DNA of 17,460 nucleotides from Victivallales bacterium (GTDB lineage Bacteria; Verrucomicrobiota; Lentisphaeria; Oligosphaerales; Oligosphaeraceae). The stretch is taken from assembly GCA_900769285.1 (NCBI GenBank), contig CAAGGB010000008.1, positions 1-17,460 of the forward strand, in the 5' to 3' direction. Below are positions 7,212-14,170 of the stretch, piece after piece. Under the pieces are notes generated by a model, which saw nothing but the letters and a program-made list of their open reading frames with translations, was not told the DNA's origin and did no database searches. Position 1 is the first letter of the stretch. Every line of letters begins with the position of its first letter. A program made the translations under genes and the position numbers.

Positions 7212-7242
7212 GGCGCGCCCATTTTGCGGCGGATGGCGCGCC
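7212..7242. repeat. Paired GGCGCGCC palindromes after cdaR
   Basis: The octamer GGCGCGCC occurs at 7212-7219 and again at 7235-7242. Being palindromic, the copies can pair as an eight-base stem around a 15-base loop, starting eight bases after the cdaR stop on the minus strand. No T-run follows directly. It is probably an mRNA 3' end or weak terminator. The rest of the 182-base gap (7068-7249) holds AT-richer sequence, including GATAAT read on the minus strand near 7085, but no convincing -35 box. Confidence 0.5.
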
Positions 7243-7249
7243 AAGCCGA

Positions 7250-8290
7250 CTACTCGGCGTCCGGCAGCGGCGCGCCGTCGCCGTCATGGGGCGCGTCGGC
7301 GGGCGGCGGCAGCAGCCTGAGGGTCACCCGCTGCGGCTCCAGCCGGAAGGTCAGCTCCGTCGGCACGCCGCCAACCAGCACAGGGACCTCCTTGCCGCCC
7401 GTCCGCCGCAGCGACTCCGAGCTGACGTAGCAGATGATGTCCCCCGGCGACTCGGACAGCCGCCGGATGAGCTCCGGATGGCCCGTCAGCGTGACCCGGA
7501 TGCCGGGAAGGCTCTCCTCCGCCACCAGCCCCGCCGGCGACGGCAGCACCGACAGCCGCTTGTCGAGCGTCAGCACCTCGTCCTTCACGACCACCTCCTC
7601 GCGCAGGCTGACCGTCACCGTGTCCGGCCGAATCGTCACCTGCGGGGCATAGGCGTTGTGCACCTTCAGCTCGCAGGAGGTCCGCTTCGCCTGCTTGAGC
7701 TTCGGCCACTCCTGCGCCGGCAGCTCATTCAGGGACACGGTCTGGAGGCTGTTCAGGTAGCGTGACGGCCCACGCAGCCACACCGCCTTCGGGTACCAGT
7801 CCTGGAAGGTCAGCTTGGTGGCGCCCAGCGGCAAATCCTTCGGCCTGGCCACCTGCGCCATCCCCTCCTTGATGGTGTCGTACTGGATGAACACCTTTTC
7901 CGGCTCCATCGCCGTGACGCGCACCCCCGACGGCTTGCTCCTGAACTGCAGGTCATTCACGGTGAAGAACCATTTTCCCCGCTCATCCGTCAGCTTCTCC
8001 GGCATCTGCACATAGACGCCATACTCCGCCGGGTCGCCCCAGTCGCGGTCGTTGCCGTCGCCGTTCATGATCTCCATCACCAGCATGACGGTCCGCTGGT
8101 TCTCCTCGCTCTGGACAATCTCATGGCTGCTGCCGTGGAGCACGTTCACGGTGACCGTGAACGTCTGCTGCCGCTTCAGGTAGACATGGAGAATCCCCCA
8201 GACGACGAGCGCCAGCAGCAGGGCGCCCAGCTTGTACCAGAAGTCCGTCAGGACATGGCGGCGGAACAGCCGCCTCAGCAACTCCCTCAT
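7250..8290 (-). CDS. cdaR: YbbR-domain protein, CdaA regulator
   Basis: A 346-residue protein with the layout of CdaR (YbbR): a basic N-terminus, one membrane helix at about residues 20-38 (LGALLLALVVWGILHVYL), then an extracytoplasmic part made of repeated YbbR-type beta domains. These contain the recurring 'V.V...P..V.V.G' style strands, for example 'VRVTAMEPEKVFIQYD', 'PKAVWLRGPSRYLNSLQTVSL' (split here only for reference) and 'IRVTLTGHPELIRRL'. In Firmicutes CdaR binds and modulates the diadenylate cyclase CdaA. The C-terminus ends in a Pro/Asp-rich tail. The start at 8290 is firm: AAGGAGG lies seven bases upstream, and the ATG overlaps the cdaA stop by four bases (ATGA), indicating translational coupling. 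Assignment rests on topology plus the cdaA neighbour; YbbR repeats diverge strongly, so the number of repeats is not certain. Confidence 0.88.
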   Translation of the reverse strand: MRELLRRLFRRHVLTDFWYKLGALLLALVVWGILHVYLKRQQTFTVTVNVLHGSSHEIVQSEENQRTVMLVMEIMNGDGNDRDWGDPAEYGVYVQMPEKLTDERGKWFFTVNDLQFRSKPSGVRVTAMEPEKVFIQYDTIKEGMAQVARPKDLPLGATKLTFQDWYPKAVWLRGPSRYLNSLQTVSLNELPAQEWPKLKQAKRTSCELKVHNAYAPQVTIRPDTVTVSLREEVVVKDEVLTLDKRLSVLPSPAGLVAEESLPGIRVTLTGHPELIRRLSESPGDIICYVSSESLRRTGGKEVPVLVGGVPTELTFRLEPQRVTLRLLPPPADAPHDGDGAPLPDAE

Positions 8291-9192
8291 GGATGCGCCT
8301 CCTTGGAACCGCGGAAGCCGCGGAAAACCCACACCCGGAACTGGCGCATCCGCGTCCAGCACCACTCGCCCAGCCGGCGCGACGTGCGCTCCACACACTC
8401 CAGCGGATGCAGCGGCTGCGCACGGTCCAGCGGCAGCAGCCGCGCGTTCAGCGTCCGGCGGAACTCCTCCAGATTCTCCATCCGCATCAGCATCCCGTCA
8501 TAGGCCACGCTGATGCGCCCTGTCTCCTCCGAGACGACCACCACCAGCGCGTCGCACTGCTCGGACAGCCCCAGGGCGGCCTTGTGCCGCATCCCCAGGG
8601 ACACGTTGCCGTCGTCGCGCTCCGCCAGCGGGAACGTGCAGCCGGCGGCCAGGATGCTGCGGCGGCGGATGATGACGCCGCCGTCATGGAGCGGATTGCC
8701 CTCGAAGAAGATGCACTCCAGGAGCTGGTTGTCCAGCAGCGGCGCCTGGATGGGCGCGCCCGAGACGCTCCAGGCCTCCAGGCCAACCACCTGCTCGATG
8801 GCGATCAGCGCGCCCGTGTGCGAGCTGCTCATGCGGCTGACCGGCCCCAGCAGCAGCCGCACCAGCTCATGGTCCGACTCGTCGCGCTGGCGGCGCTGCA
8901 GCGCGGAGCGGCGGTTCCCAATCTGAACCATCGTCAGCAGACGGCGTATCTCCGCCTGGAACACCACGATGACGAACATCGGCAGCATCTCGACCAGGTA
9001 CTTCATGATCCACTGCAGCACCGGCAGCTCGAAGCTCCTCGCCAGCGCCGAAAGCCCCACCAGCAGCGCTGCCGCCGTGCCCAGCATGAACAGGCCACGC
9101 GTGCCGCGAAGCACCCGGAAGATGAAGAAGAACATCACCGTCAGGGTCGCGATCTCGATGAGGCTGCGGACAATCTCGGTCAGATTTCCCAT
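8287..9192 (-). CDS. cdaA: Diadenylate cyclase CdaA (c-di-AMP synthase, DAC domain)
   Basis: A 301-residue membrane-bound enzyme that condenses two ATP into cyclic di-AMP. Three membrane helices are visible at about residues 10-28, 33-51 and 58-79, then a linker helix and the DAC domain (about 95-255). Core DAC segments are clear: 'NQLLECIFFEGNPLHDGGVII' (155-175, key D170), 'GMRHKAALGLSEQCDALVVVVSEE' (200-223) and 'GRISVA' (225-230). Two signature triplets differ from the usual forms: DGG (170-172) instead of DGA, and RHK (202-204) instead of RHR. The C-terminal 40 residues are a basic extension. The ATG at 9192 shares one base with the folP stop (TGATG), and the gene overlaps cdaR by four bases, so all three are probably co-translated. 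A GTG one codon upstream is a less likely start. glmM, the usual third partner in Firmicutes, is absent. Confidence 0.94.
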   Translation of the reverse strand: MGNLTEIVRSLIEIATLTVMFFFIFRVLRGTRGLFMLGTAAALLVGLSALARSFELPVLQWIMKYLVEMLPMFVIVVFQAEIRRLLTMVQIGNRRSALQRRQRDESDHELVRLLLGPVSRMSSSHTGALIAIEQVVGLEAWSVSGAPIQAPLLDNQLLECIFFEGNPLHDGGVIIRRRSILAAGCTFPLAERDDGNVSLGMRHKAALGLSEQCDALVVVVSEETGRISVAYDGMLMRMENLEEFRRTLNARLLPLDRAQPLHPLECVERTSRRLGEWCWTRMRQFRVWVFRGFRGSKEAHP

Positions 9193-10067
9193 CACCGAGC
9201 CCCCACCCCATGCGCCCGCACCGCCTGCACCACGGCCAGCGTCTCACGCATCGCCGACACCTCGTGGACGCGATGGACGTCGACCCCCTGGTAGGCGGCG
9301 ACCGCCGTCAGCGCGGCCGTGCCCAGCCGGCGCTCGCGGGGGACGTCCTGATGCAGGATGCGCCCGATGAGCGACTTGCGGGAGATGCCCAGCAGCACAG
9401 GGAAGCCGGCCTCGCGCATCGTGTCCAGGCCATCCATCAGCGACAGGTTCTGCCGGTCCGTCTTGCCGAAGCCGATGCCGGGGTCCAGCATGAAGCGCGT
9501 CTCGGGCAGCCCGAAGTCACGGGCGGCCGCGCGGACGATGCCGCACAGGCGCCCCGTCACGCGGCGCACATAGCCGCCGTCGTCCTCGGCGCCGTCGGCG
9601 GCGCGGTCGTCCTGCCAGTGCATGACGACGCAGCCGGCGCCCGTGCGCGCCAGCAGCCGCCCCTTCTCCTCGCGCTCGACGTCGAGTCCGGTGACGTCGT
9701 TGAGGATGTCGGCGCCTGCGGCGAGCGCGGCCTCGGCGACGGCGGCCTTCATCGTGTCCACGCTGATGGGGACGTCCGTCTGGCGGCGCAGCTCGCGGAT
9801 GACGGGCACGACGCGGCGAAGCTCCTCCTCGGCGGGGACCGGCTCATGCCCCGGACGCGTCGACTCGCCGCCGATGTCCAGGAAGTCCGCGCCCTCGGCC
9901 ACCAGCTCCAGGCCATGGGCGACCGCCGCGTCCACCTCGCGGAAGCAGCCGCCGTCGGAGAACGAGTCCGGGGTCACGTTGACGATGCCCATGACATAGG
10001 GACGACCATCCATCACCAGACTCCTCTCCCCAAACGTGAAGTCGTATCTGCGCACCGACCCTTTCAC
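9192..10067 (-). CDS. folP: Dihydropteroate synthase
   Basis: A 291-residue cytoplasmic folate enzyme that joins p-aminobenzoate to 6-hydroxymethyl-7,8-dihydropterin pyrophosphate. All family signatures appear in order: 'GIVNVTPDSFSDGG' (27-40), 'DIGGESTRPG' (64-73), 'ISVDTMKA' (101-108), 'ILNDVTG' (121-127), 'VVMHW' (147-151), 'MLDPGIGFGKT' (193-203), 'LGISRKSLIG' (226-235) and 'HRVHEV' (265-270). The frame is open up to 10295, into the divergent PhoH gene, but homology begins near 'YDFTFGERSLVMDGRP'. The GTG at 10067 has GGAGG (10072-10076) four bases upstream, gives the family's usual length and was chosen. A second GTG at 10052 is possible. folP is the first gene of a folP-cdaA-cdaR cluster with overlapping ends. 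folP beside cdaA is also seen in other phyla such as Bacteroidota (general knowledge). Confidence 0.95.
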   Translation of the reverse strand: MKGSVRRYDFTFGERSLVMDGRPYVMGIVNVTPDSFSDGGCFREVDAAVAHGLELVAEGADFLDIGGESTRPGHEPVPAEEELRRVVPVIRELRRQTDVPISVDTMKAAVAEAALAAGADILNDVTGLDVEREEKGRLLARTGAGCVVMHWQDDRAADGAEDDGGYVRRVTGRLCGIVRAAARDFGLPETRFMLDPGIGFGKTDRQNLSLMDGLDTMREAGFPVLLGISRKSLIGRILHQDVPRERRLGTAALTAVAAYQGVDVHRVHEVSAMRETLAVVQAVRAHGVGAR

Positions 10068-10239
10068 AACGCCTCCGCTAGCAATCCGCCCAAGAACGAT
10101 TACAGTTAAGCAGCAGGCACGCACAGCCCAGGCACCTTGCCTGAACCCCGCCCGCGCATCCTTAATACAATAACCATTTTCAAGCCTAAAGACAAGCATG
10201 GCAGGCGACTTTTTTAGCGGCGCCCGCCCCCTCCCCGAC
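10068..10239. promoter_or_regulatory. Divergent promoter region between folP and the PhoH gene
   Basis: This gap is richer in A+T than its flanks and separates two divergently read genes, so it must hold both promoters. On the plus strand TACAAT (10166-10171) is a good -10 match, but no -35 box lies at 16-18 bases. On the minus strand TGTAAT near 10098-10103 is a possible -10, also without a clear -35. Exact boxes are therefore not assigned. Confidence 0.4.
10072..10076 (-). promoter_or_regulatory. Ribosome binding site deciding the folP GTG start
   Basis: GGAGG on the minus strand, four bases before the GTG at 10067. The spacing is short but no better site serves another in-frame start close to the conserved region. 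Confidence 0.5.
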
Positions 10240-11526
10240 ATGCCCCTCTCCCTGATTCTCGACGCCAGCGTCCTGCTCTTCGACCCGCAGGCCATCCTCC
10301 GCTTCCCCGGACAGAACCTCTACCTGCCACTCTCCGCGCTCGCCGAACTCGACCGCGCGCGCCGCGGACAGCCCGAGACCGCACGCAACGCTCGACTCGC
10401 CGCCACCCTCATCGATGGCCTCCGACAGCGCGGCCCACTCCGCTTCGGCGTCCTCCTCGACAACGGCGCCACCCTCACCGTCGTCCAGGACGAGCCGCAG
10501 GGACGACACCCCGCCCTCGAGCTCGCGCGCGCCATGGCCGCCAACGCCGCACCTGACACCCAGCTCCGGCTCGTCACCCGCGACGTCGCCACCCGACTCC
10601 GCGCCGACGCCCTCGGCCTCGACGCCACCGACTACCGCCCCGAGGCCACCCTCGGCACCGACGACATCCGCGGCTGGCATCTCCTCGACGCCGAGCCAAC
10701 CCACCTCGAGGCCATCCGCCAGGGACTCGACCTCGACGCCTCGCCCCACCTCGACTGGCAGCCCAACGACTACGCCATCCTCCGCGACCGCACCCGACAG
10801 TCCGCCGCCGTCCCCGCACGCTTCGACCACCAGACCGCACGCCTCCGACCACTCCGGCCACTCCCCAGGGCCGTCTGCGGCATCAGCCCGCTCAACCTCG
10901 AGCAGACCCTCGCACTCGACGCCCTCCTCGACGAATCCATCAGCCTCGTCACCCTCGCCGGACGCGCCGGAACCGGCAAGACACTCCTCGCCATCGCCGC
11001 CGGACTCCATCAGGTCTTCGCCGGCGGCCCCTACACCAAACTCCTCGTCTTCCGACCCACCATGCCCGTCTCACGCGACCTCGGATACCTCCCCGGGGAC
11101 CTCGGAGACAAGATGAGACCCTGGATGCAGCCCGTCACCGACGCCCTCGAATTCATCCGCCAGCAGGATCGGCGCTCCCCCGCCAGAACCCTCCCCGACG
11201 ACCTCCTCGCCGCACCCGAAATCTCCGTCGAGCCCCTCACCTACATCCGCGGACGCTCCATCCCCAACCAGTTCATCGTCATCGACGAGACCCAGAACCT
11301 CACCCCGCTGGAGGTCAAGACCGCCATCACCCGCTGCGGACGCGGCACCAAGGTCGTCCTCACCGGAGACCCCGACCAGATCGACACACCCCTCCTCGAC
11401 GCCTTCACCAACGGCCTCGCACGGACTGTCCAGAAATTCCACTCCTCCCCCCTCGCCGCGCACATCACGCTCCAGCGGGGCGAACGCTCCGAGCTCGCCG
11501 AGGCCGCCGCGCAGCTCCTCGACTAG
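10240..11526 (+). CDS. PIN domain-PhoH ATPase fusion (PhoH2/YlaK type)
   Basis: A 428-residue cytoplasmic protein joining an N-terminal PIN ribonuclease domain to a C-terminal PhoH ATPase. PIN landmarks are 'LILDASVLLFDP' (D8) at the very start and 'RLVTRDVATRLRADALG' (D115), matching the usual LVTKDxxxRxKA pattern; the canonical TN after the first Asp is replaced by AS. The ATPase has Walker A GRAGTGKT (241-248), 'YIRGRS' (335-340), Walker B with sensor 'FIVIDETQN' (345-353) and 'LTGDPDQID' (374-382). Characterised PhoH2 proteins are ATP-dependent RNA helicases with RNase activity, often paired with an antitoxin; no small antitoxin gene is seen upstream. An ATG at 10198 would add 14 residues, but these contain TTT TTT codons unlike the rest and are not part of the PIN domain. 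Neither start has a clear ribosome site. Codons end in C very heavily (CTC for Leu), unlike the G-ending codons of minus-strand neighbours. Confidence 0.92.
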   Translation: MPLSLILDASVLLFDPQAILRFPGQNLYLPLSALAELDRARRGQPETARNARLAATLIDGLRQRGPLRFGVLLDNGATLTVVQDEPQGRHPALELARAMAANAAPDTQLRLVTRDVATRLRADALGLDATDYRPEATLGTDDIRGWHLLDAEPTHLEAIRQGLDLDASPHLDWQPNDYAILRDRTRQSAAVPARFDHQTARLRPLRPLPRAVCGISPLNLEQTLALDALLDESISLVTLAGRAGTGKTLLAIAAGLHQVFAGGPYTKLLVFRPTMPVSRDLGYLPGDLGDKMRPWMQPVTDALEFIRQQDRRSPARTLPDDLLAAPEISVEPLTYIRGRSIPNQFIVIDETQNLTPLEVKTAITRCGRGTKVVLTGDPDQIDTPLLDAFTNGLARTVQKFHSSPLAAHITLQRGERSELAEAAAQLLD

Positions 11527-11568
11527 CCCCACGCCCTCCCTCACACAGCCGCGCCGCCAGGACGCGCC

Positions 11569-12534
11569 TCAGCCGTTCACGACATTGACGGGACGACCCG
11601 CCGCGAACGCCCGCGCGTTCTCCACGACCACCTGCCAGAGGCGCCGACGCGCCTCCTCGGTCGCCCAGGCGTAGTGCGGCGTCACGCGGCAGTTCCGCGC
11701 CGTGACGAGCGGACAGTCCGCCGCCGGCGGCTCCTCGCACAGGACATCCACGCCGGCACCGGCCAGCCGGCCCGCGTTCAGCGCCGCCGCCAACGCCCGC
11801 TCGTCCACGACCGGACCGCGGCTCGTGTTCACCAGATACGCCGTCGGACGCATCGCCGACAGCGCCTCCGCGCCGATGAGCCCCCGTGTGGCCTCCGTCA
11901 GCGGACAGTGCAGCGTCACGAAGTCGCTCTCGGCAAGCACCTCGCGCAGCGTACCACGCTGCTCCAGCCAGTCGGGAAGACCCTCGCGACGCGTCCGCGT
12001 GAACGCGACCACACGCATCCCGAACGCATGCCCCACCTCGGCGACGCGACGCCCGATGCGCCCCAGCCCGACGATGCCCAGCGTGCTGCCCGCCAGCTCA
12101 TGCAGCGGCGACAGCCAGAAGCTGAACCGACCGCACGCCGTCCACGCGCCGCCTCGCACGGCCTCGGCATGCGCCGCCACCTGCTGACAATGCTCCAGGA
12201 TGAACGCGAAGACCGTCTGCACGACCGACTCGGTGCTGTACGCCGGCACATTCGTGACCACGACGCCGCGCTCGGAGGCCGCCTTCAGGTCGACGACATT
12301 GTAGCCCGTCGCCGCCACGCCGACATAGCGCAGACGCGGCAGACGCTCCAGTTGCTCGCGGCCGATGACCACCTTGTTCACGACGAGCATCTCCGCGTCC
12401 TCGGCGCGTCCGTACAGCTCCTCGGGGGAGGTTCGCGCATACAGCACCGCCTCGCCACCGATTGCCCGTCCCAGCGCCGCCGCGTCGCCCTCCGGGTCCA
12501 CCTGCCAGAAACCGTCCGTCACCACACATCTCAT
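11569..12534 (-). CDS. D-2-hydroxyacid dehydrogenase (glycerate dehydrogenase / hydroxypyruvate reductase-like)
   Basis: A 321-residue NAD(P)-dependent oxidoreductase that interconverts 2-hydroxy- and 2-oxo-acids in the cytoplasm. It has the split substrate domain, with 'YVGVAATGYNVVDL' (70-83), and the Rossmann domain with 'LGIVGLGRIGRRVA' (152-165). The catalytic triad is R239 in 'VNTSRGPVVDE', E268 in 'DVLCEEPP' and H287 in 'VTPHYAWAT'. The 'TPHxAWAT' form and overall pattern resemble the glycerate dehydrogenase (HprA) subgroup. After the second Rossmann strand come 'AFTRTRR' residues with no acidic side chain, which may favour NADP over NAD; this is inference. AGGAGG spaced seven bases before the ATG fixes the start. 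The gene stands alone: two terminators lie upstream, and it converges with the PhoH gene, whose stop is 42 bases away. Confidence 0.93.
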   Translation of the reverse strand: MRCVVTDGFWQVDPEGDAAALGRAIGGEAVLYARTSPEELYGRAEDAEMLVVNKVVIGREQLERLPRLRYVGVAATGYNVVDLKAASERGVVVTNVPAYSTESVVQTVFAFILEHCQQVAAHAEAVRGGAWTACGRFSFWLSPLHELAGSTLGIVGLGRIGRRVAEVGHAFGMRVVAFTRTRREGLPDWLEQRGTLREVLAESDFVTLHCPLTEATRGLIGAEALSAMRPTAYLVNTSRGPVVDERALAAALNAGRLAGAGVDVLCEEPPAADCPLVTARNCRVTPHYAWATEEARRRLWQVVVENARAFAAGRPVNVVNG

Positions 12535-12572
12535 GATTTGGCCTCCTGTGCCTGCAACATCAAAAGCTAGGG

Positions 12573-12594
12573 AAAAGCACCGCGCCGACGGTGC
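12573..12594 (-). terminator. Second of two tandem intrinsic terminators
   Basis: Read on the minus strand, GCACCG pairs with CGGTGC around a six-base loop, followed directly by TTTT (12576-12573). It lies between the methyltransferase gene and the dehydrogenase start and backs up the terminator at 12614-12639. Confidence 0.7.
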
Positions 12595-12613
12595 CTCGCC
12601 AGAGAAACGAGAG

Positions 12614-12639
12614 AAAAGCCGCCGAGCGAAGCGAGGCGG
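12614..12639 (-). terminator. First intrinsic terminator after the methyltransferase gene
   Basis: On the minus strand CCGCC pairs with GGCGG, with an inner GC/GC pair, followed by CTTTTCTC. A run of six Ts also precedes the stem (12645-12640), directly after the stop codon. This ends the MFS-methyltransferase transcript. Confidence 0.75.
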
Positions 12640-12646
12640 AAAAAAC

Positions 12647-13498
12647 CTACCCCCGGCACCAGGCGGCGTAGCTGCCGCTGGGGATGTCGAGTGCGCCGCC
12701 CACCTGGCCGGCGATGCGCATCTCGCCGGTCTCGATGACGCCGCCCGTGCGGCTCTGCTCCAGCAGATGCCGGAGCACGAGTGGCGTGTAGCCGGGCGTA
12801 TGGCACGAGACGAACAGGAAGTCGGCGGCGTCGGCGAGCACCTGTCCGCACAGGTCGAGCAGCTCCAGCAACTGCGCCTCTATCTTGAACAGCTCCTGGT
12901 TGGTGCCGCGGCCGAAGCTGGGCGGGTCGAGCAGGATGCCGTCGTAGCGCCGCCCGCGACGCTGCTCGCGCTGCAGGAATTTCGTCACGTCGTCGACAAT
13001 CCAGCGGATGGGCGCCTGCTCCAGGCCGTTCAGGGCCGCGTTCCGCCGCGCCCAGTCGACCATCTTGCGCGAGGCATCCAGATGGCACACCTCGCAGCCC
13101 GCCTGCGCCAGCGCCAGCGTCGCCCCGCCCGAATACGCGAACAGATTGAGCACGGACAGCCGCCGTCCCGCCTTCGCGGCGCGTCCGCACAGCCACCGCC
13201 AGCCCAGCTCATGCTCGGGGAACACGCCCACATGGCCGAAGTCCGTCAACTGCAGTATCAGCCGAACGCCGCCCACCCGGCAGTTCCAGCGCTCCGGCAG
13301 CCGACGCCGCAGCTCCCACGTCCCGTTGCGCGACTCGCGGTGAAACACCCCGTCCGCCCCGCGCCACGACGACTCCGGCAGCCGCGGACGCCACACCGCC
13401 TGCGAGCACGGGCGGTCCAGCGTCACCTCCCCAAACCGCTCCAGCTTCCGACCATATCCCGAATCCAGCAGCTCGTAGCTCTCGACCGACGTATCCAT
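12647..13498 (-). CDS. Class I SAM-dependent methyltransferase, RlmI-like (COG1092)
   Basis: A 283-residue cytoplasmic methyltransferase of the COG1092 group, which includes the 23S rRNA m5C methyltransferase RlmI. SAM-binding motif I is 'VLNLFAYSGGATLAL' (116-130), followed by acidic D141 in 'HLDASRKMVDWARRN', 'DDVTKFL' (169-175), motif IV 'GILLDPPSFGRG' (187-198) and 'FVSCHTPGYTP' (229-239). C232 sits where m5C enzymes carry a catalytic cysteine. RlmI is about 390 residues with an N-terminal PUA domain; this protein is shorter and lacks a recognisable PUA, keeping only a beta-rich 'YELLDSGYGRKLERFGEVTL' lead-in. The substrate, rRNA or otherwise, is therefore uncertain. AGGGAG five bases before the ATG supports the start. 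It lies 60 bases after the small membrane protein gene and is the last gene before tandem terminators. Confidence 0.9.
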   Translation of the reverse strand: MDTSVESYELLDSGYGRKLERFGEVTLDRPCSQAVWRPRLPESSWRGADGVFHRESRNGTWELRRRLPERWNCRVGGVRLILQLTDFGHVGVFPEHELGWRWLCGRAAKAGRRLSVLNLFAYSGGATLALAQAGCEVCHLDASRKMVDWARRNAALNGLEQAPIRWIVDDVTKFLQREQRRGRRYDGILLDPPSFGRGTNQELFKIEAQLLELLDLCGQVLADAADFLFVSCHTPGYTPLVLRHLLEQSRTGGVIETGEMRIAGQVGGALDIPSGSYAAWCRG

Positions 13499-13558
13499 CC
13501 TGACTCCCTAAAGCAAACCTGCAAAAATCCCTTCCGTATCCGTGCCGGCCATGGGCGC

Positions 13559-14170
13559 TCACCGCGTCCGCACCGTCACCCGACCGCCCGACACCTCGAG
13601 CGACTCCACACGCCCGCGCACCGCGCGGGCCAGACGCTCCCGGACCTCCGGACGCGACAGCGCCCCATTCACCCGCCGCACCATCCACGACGGATACGGC
13701 GCGCCACCCGACGTCCGCCCCTCCAGGACCTCCACCTCCGGACGCCCCGACGACACGGACACCCGCAGCCGGAACTCGCCGTTCAGATAGCGTCCCGACG
13801 CCAGCGGAACCTCCCCCAGCGGCAGCGACACCCGCGCCACCACCGCCTCACCGTCCAGCGACAGCGACACCTTCCCGCGCAGCCCCGACAGCTCCTCCGC
13901 CGACGCGATCAGCACATCCAGCTCCTCCGACCCGAACGACGCCTCCGCCGCGCGCCCCGCGCGCGCCGCCTCCTGCAGCCGGCGATACCGCGGCGCCAGC
14001 CGACGGCGCTCCTGCACGCCGGCCTCCGCCACCGGCACCGGCGACGGCGACGCCGCCGTCCATGTGTCCCGCAGCTGCCGGAGCCACAGCCACACGCCCA
14101 GCGCCCCGCACAGCAGCAGCGCCAGGACGACGCCAGCCACGGCCAGCCAGATGCGCCCGCGACGCCTCAT
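13559..14170 (-). CDS. Single-pass membrane-anchored protein of unknown function
   Basis: A 203-residue protein I cannot assign to a named family. Residues 1-6 are basic (MRRRGR), 7-31 are one membrane helix (IWLAVAGVVLALLLCGALGVWLWLR, positions 7-31), and the rest should lie outside the cytoplasm. After a short Pro/Ala linker and an Arg-rich helix (52-75), 'ASFGSEELDVLIASAEEL' (77-94) leads into an alternating beta region (98-150) with 'VSLPLGEVPLASGRYLNGEF'-like strands. A final helix (160-185) and beta strand follow. This pattern recalls YpmS/DUF2140-type or lipid-binding anchored domains, but only loosely. The start overlaps the MFS stop by four bases (ATGA), with GGAGG seven bases upstream, so it is translationally coupled to the transporter. 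Composition is very rich in Arg, Val, Ser and Leu, as in its GC-rich neighbours. Confidence 0.8.
   Translation of the reverse strand: MRRRGRIWLAVAGVVLALLLCGALGVWLWLRQLRDTWTAASPSPVPVAEAGVQERRRLAPRYRRLQEAARAGRAAEASFGSEELDVLIASAEELSGLRGKVSLSLDGEAVVARVSLPLGEVPLASGRYLNGEFRLRVSVSSGRPEVEVLEGRTSGGAPYPSWMVRRVNGALSRPEVRERLARAVRGRVESLEVSGGRVTVRTR

Noticed and set aside
10186..11010. A minus-strand open frame opposite the PhoH gene, rich in Glu and Gly
   Set aside because: Antisense of the PIN-PhoH gene, whose Walker motifs are clear; the Gly/Glu/Val bias reflects C-ending codons on the other strand.
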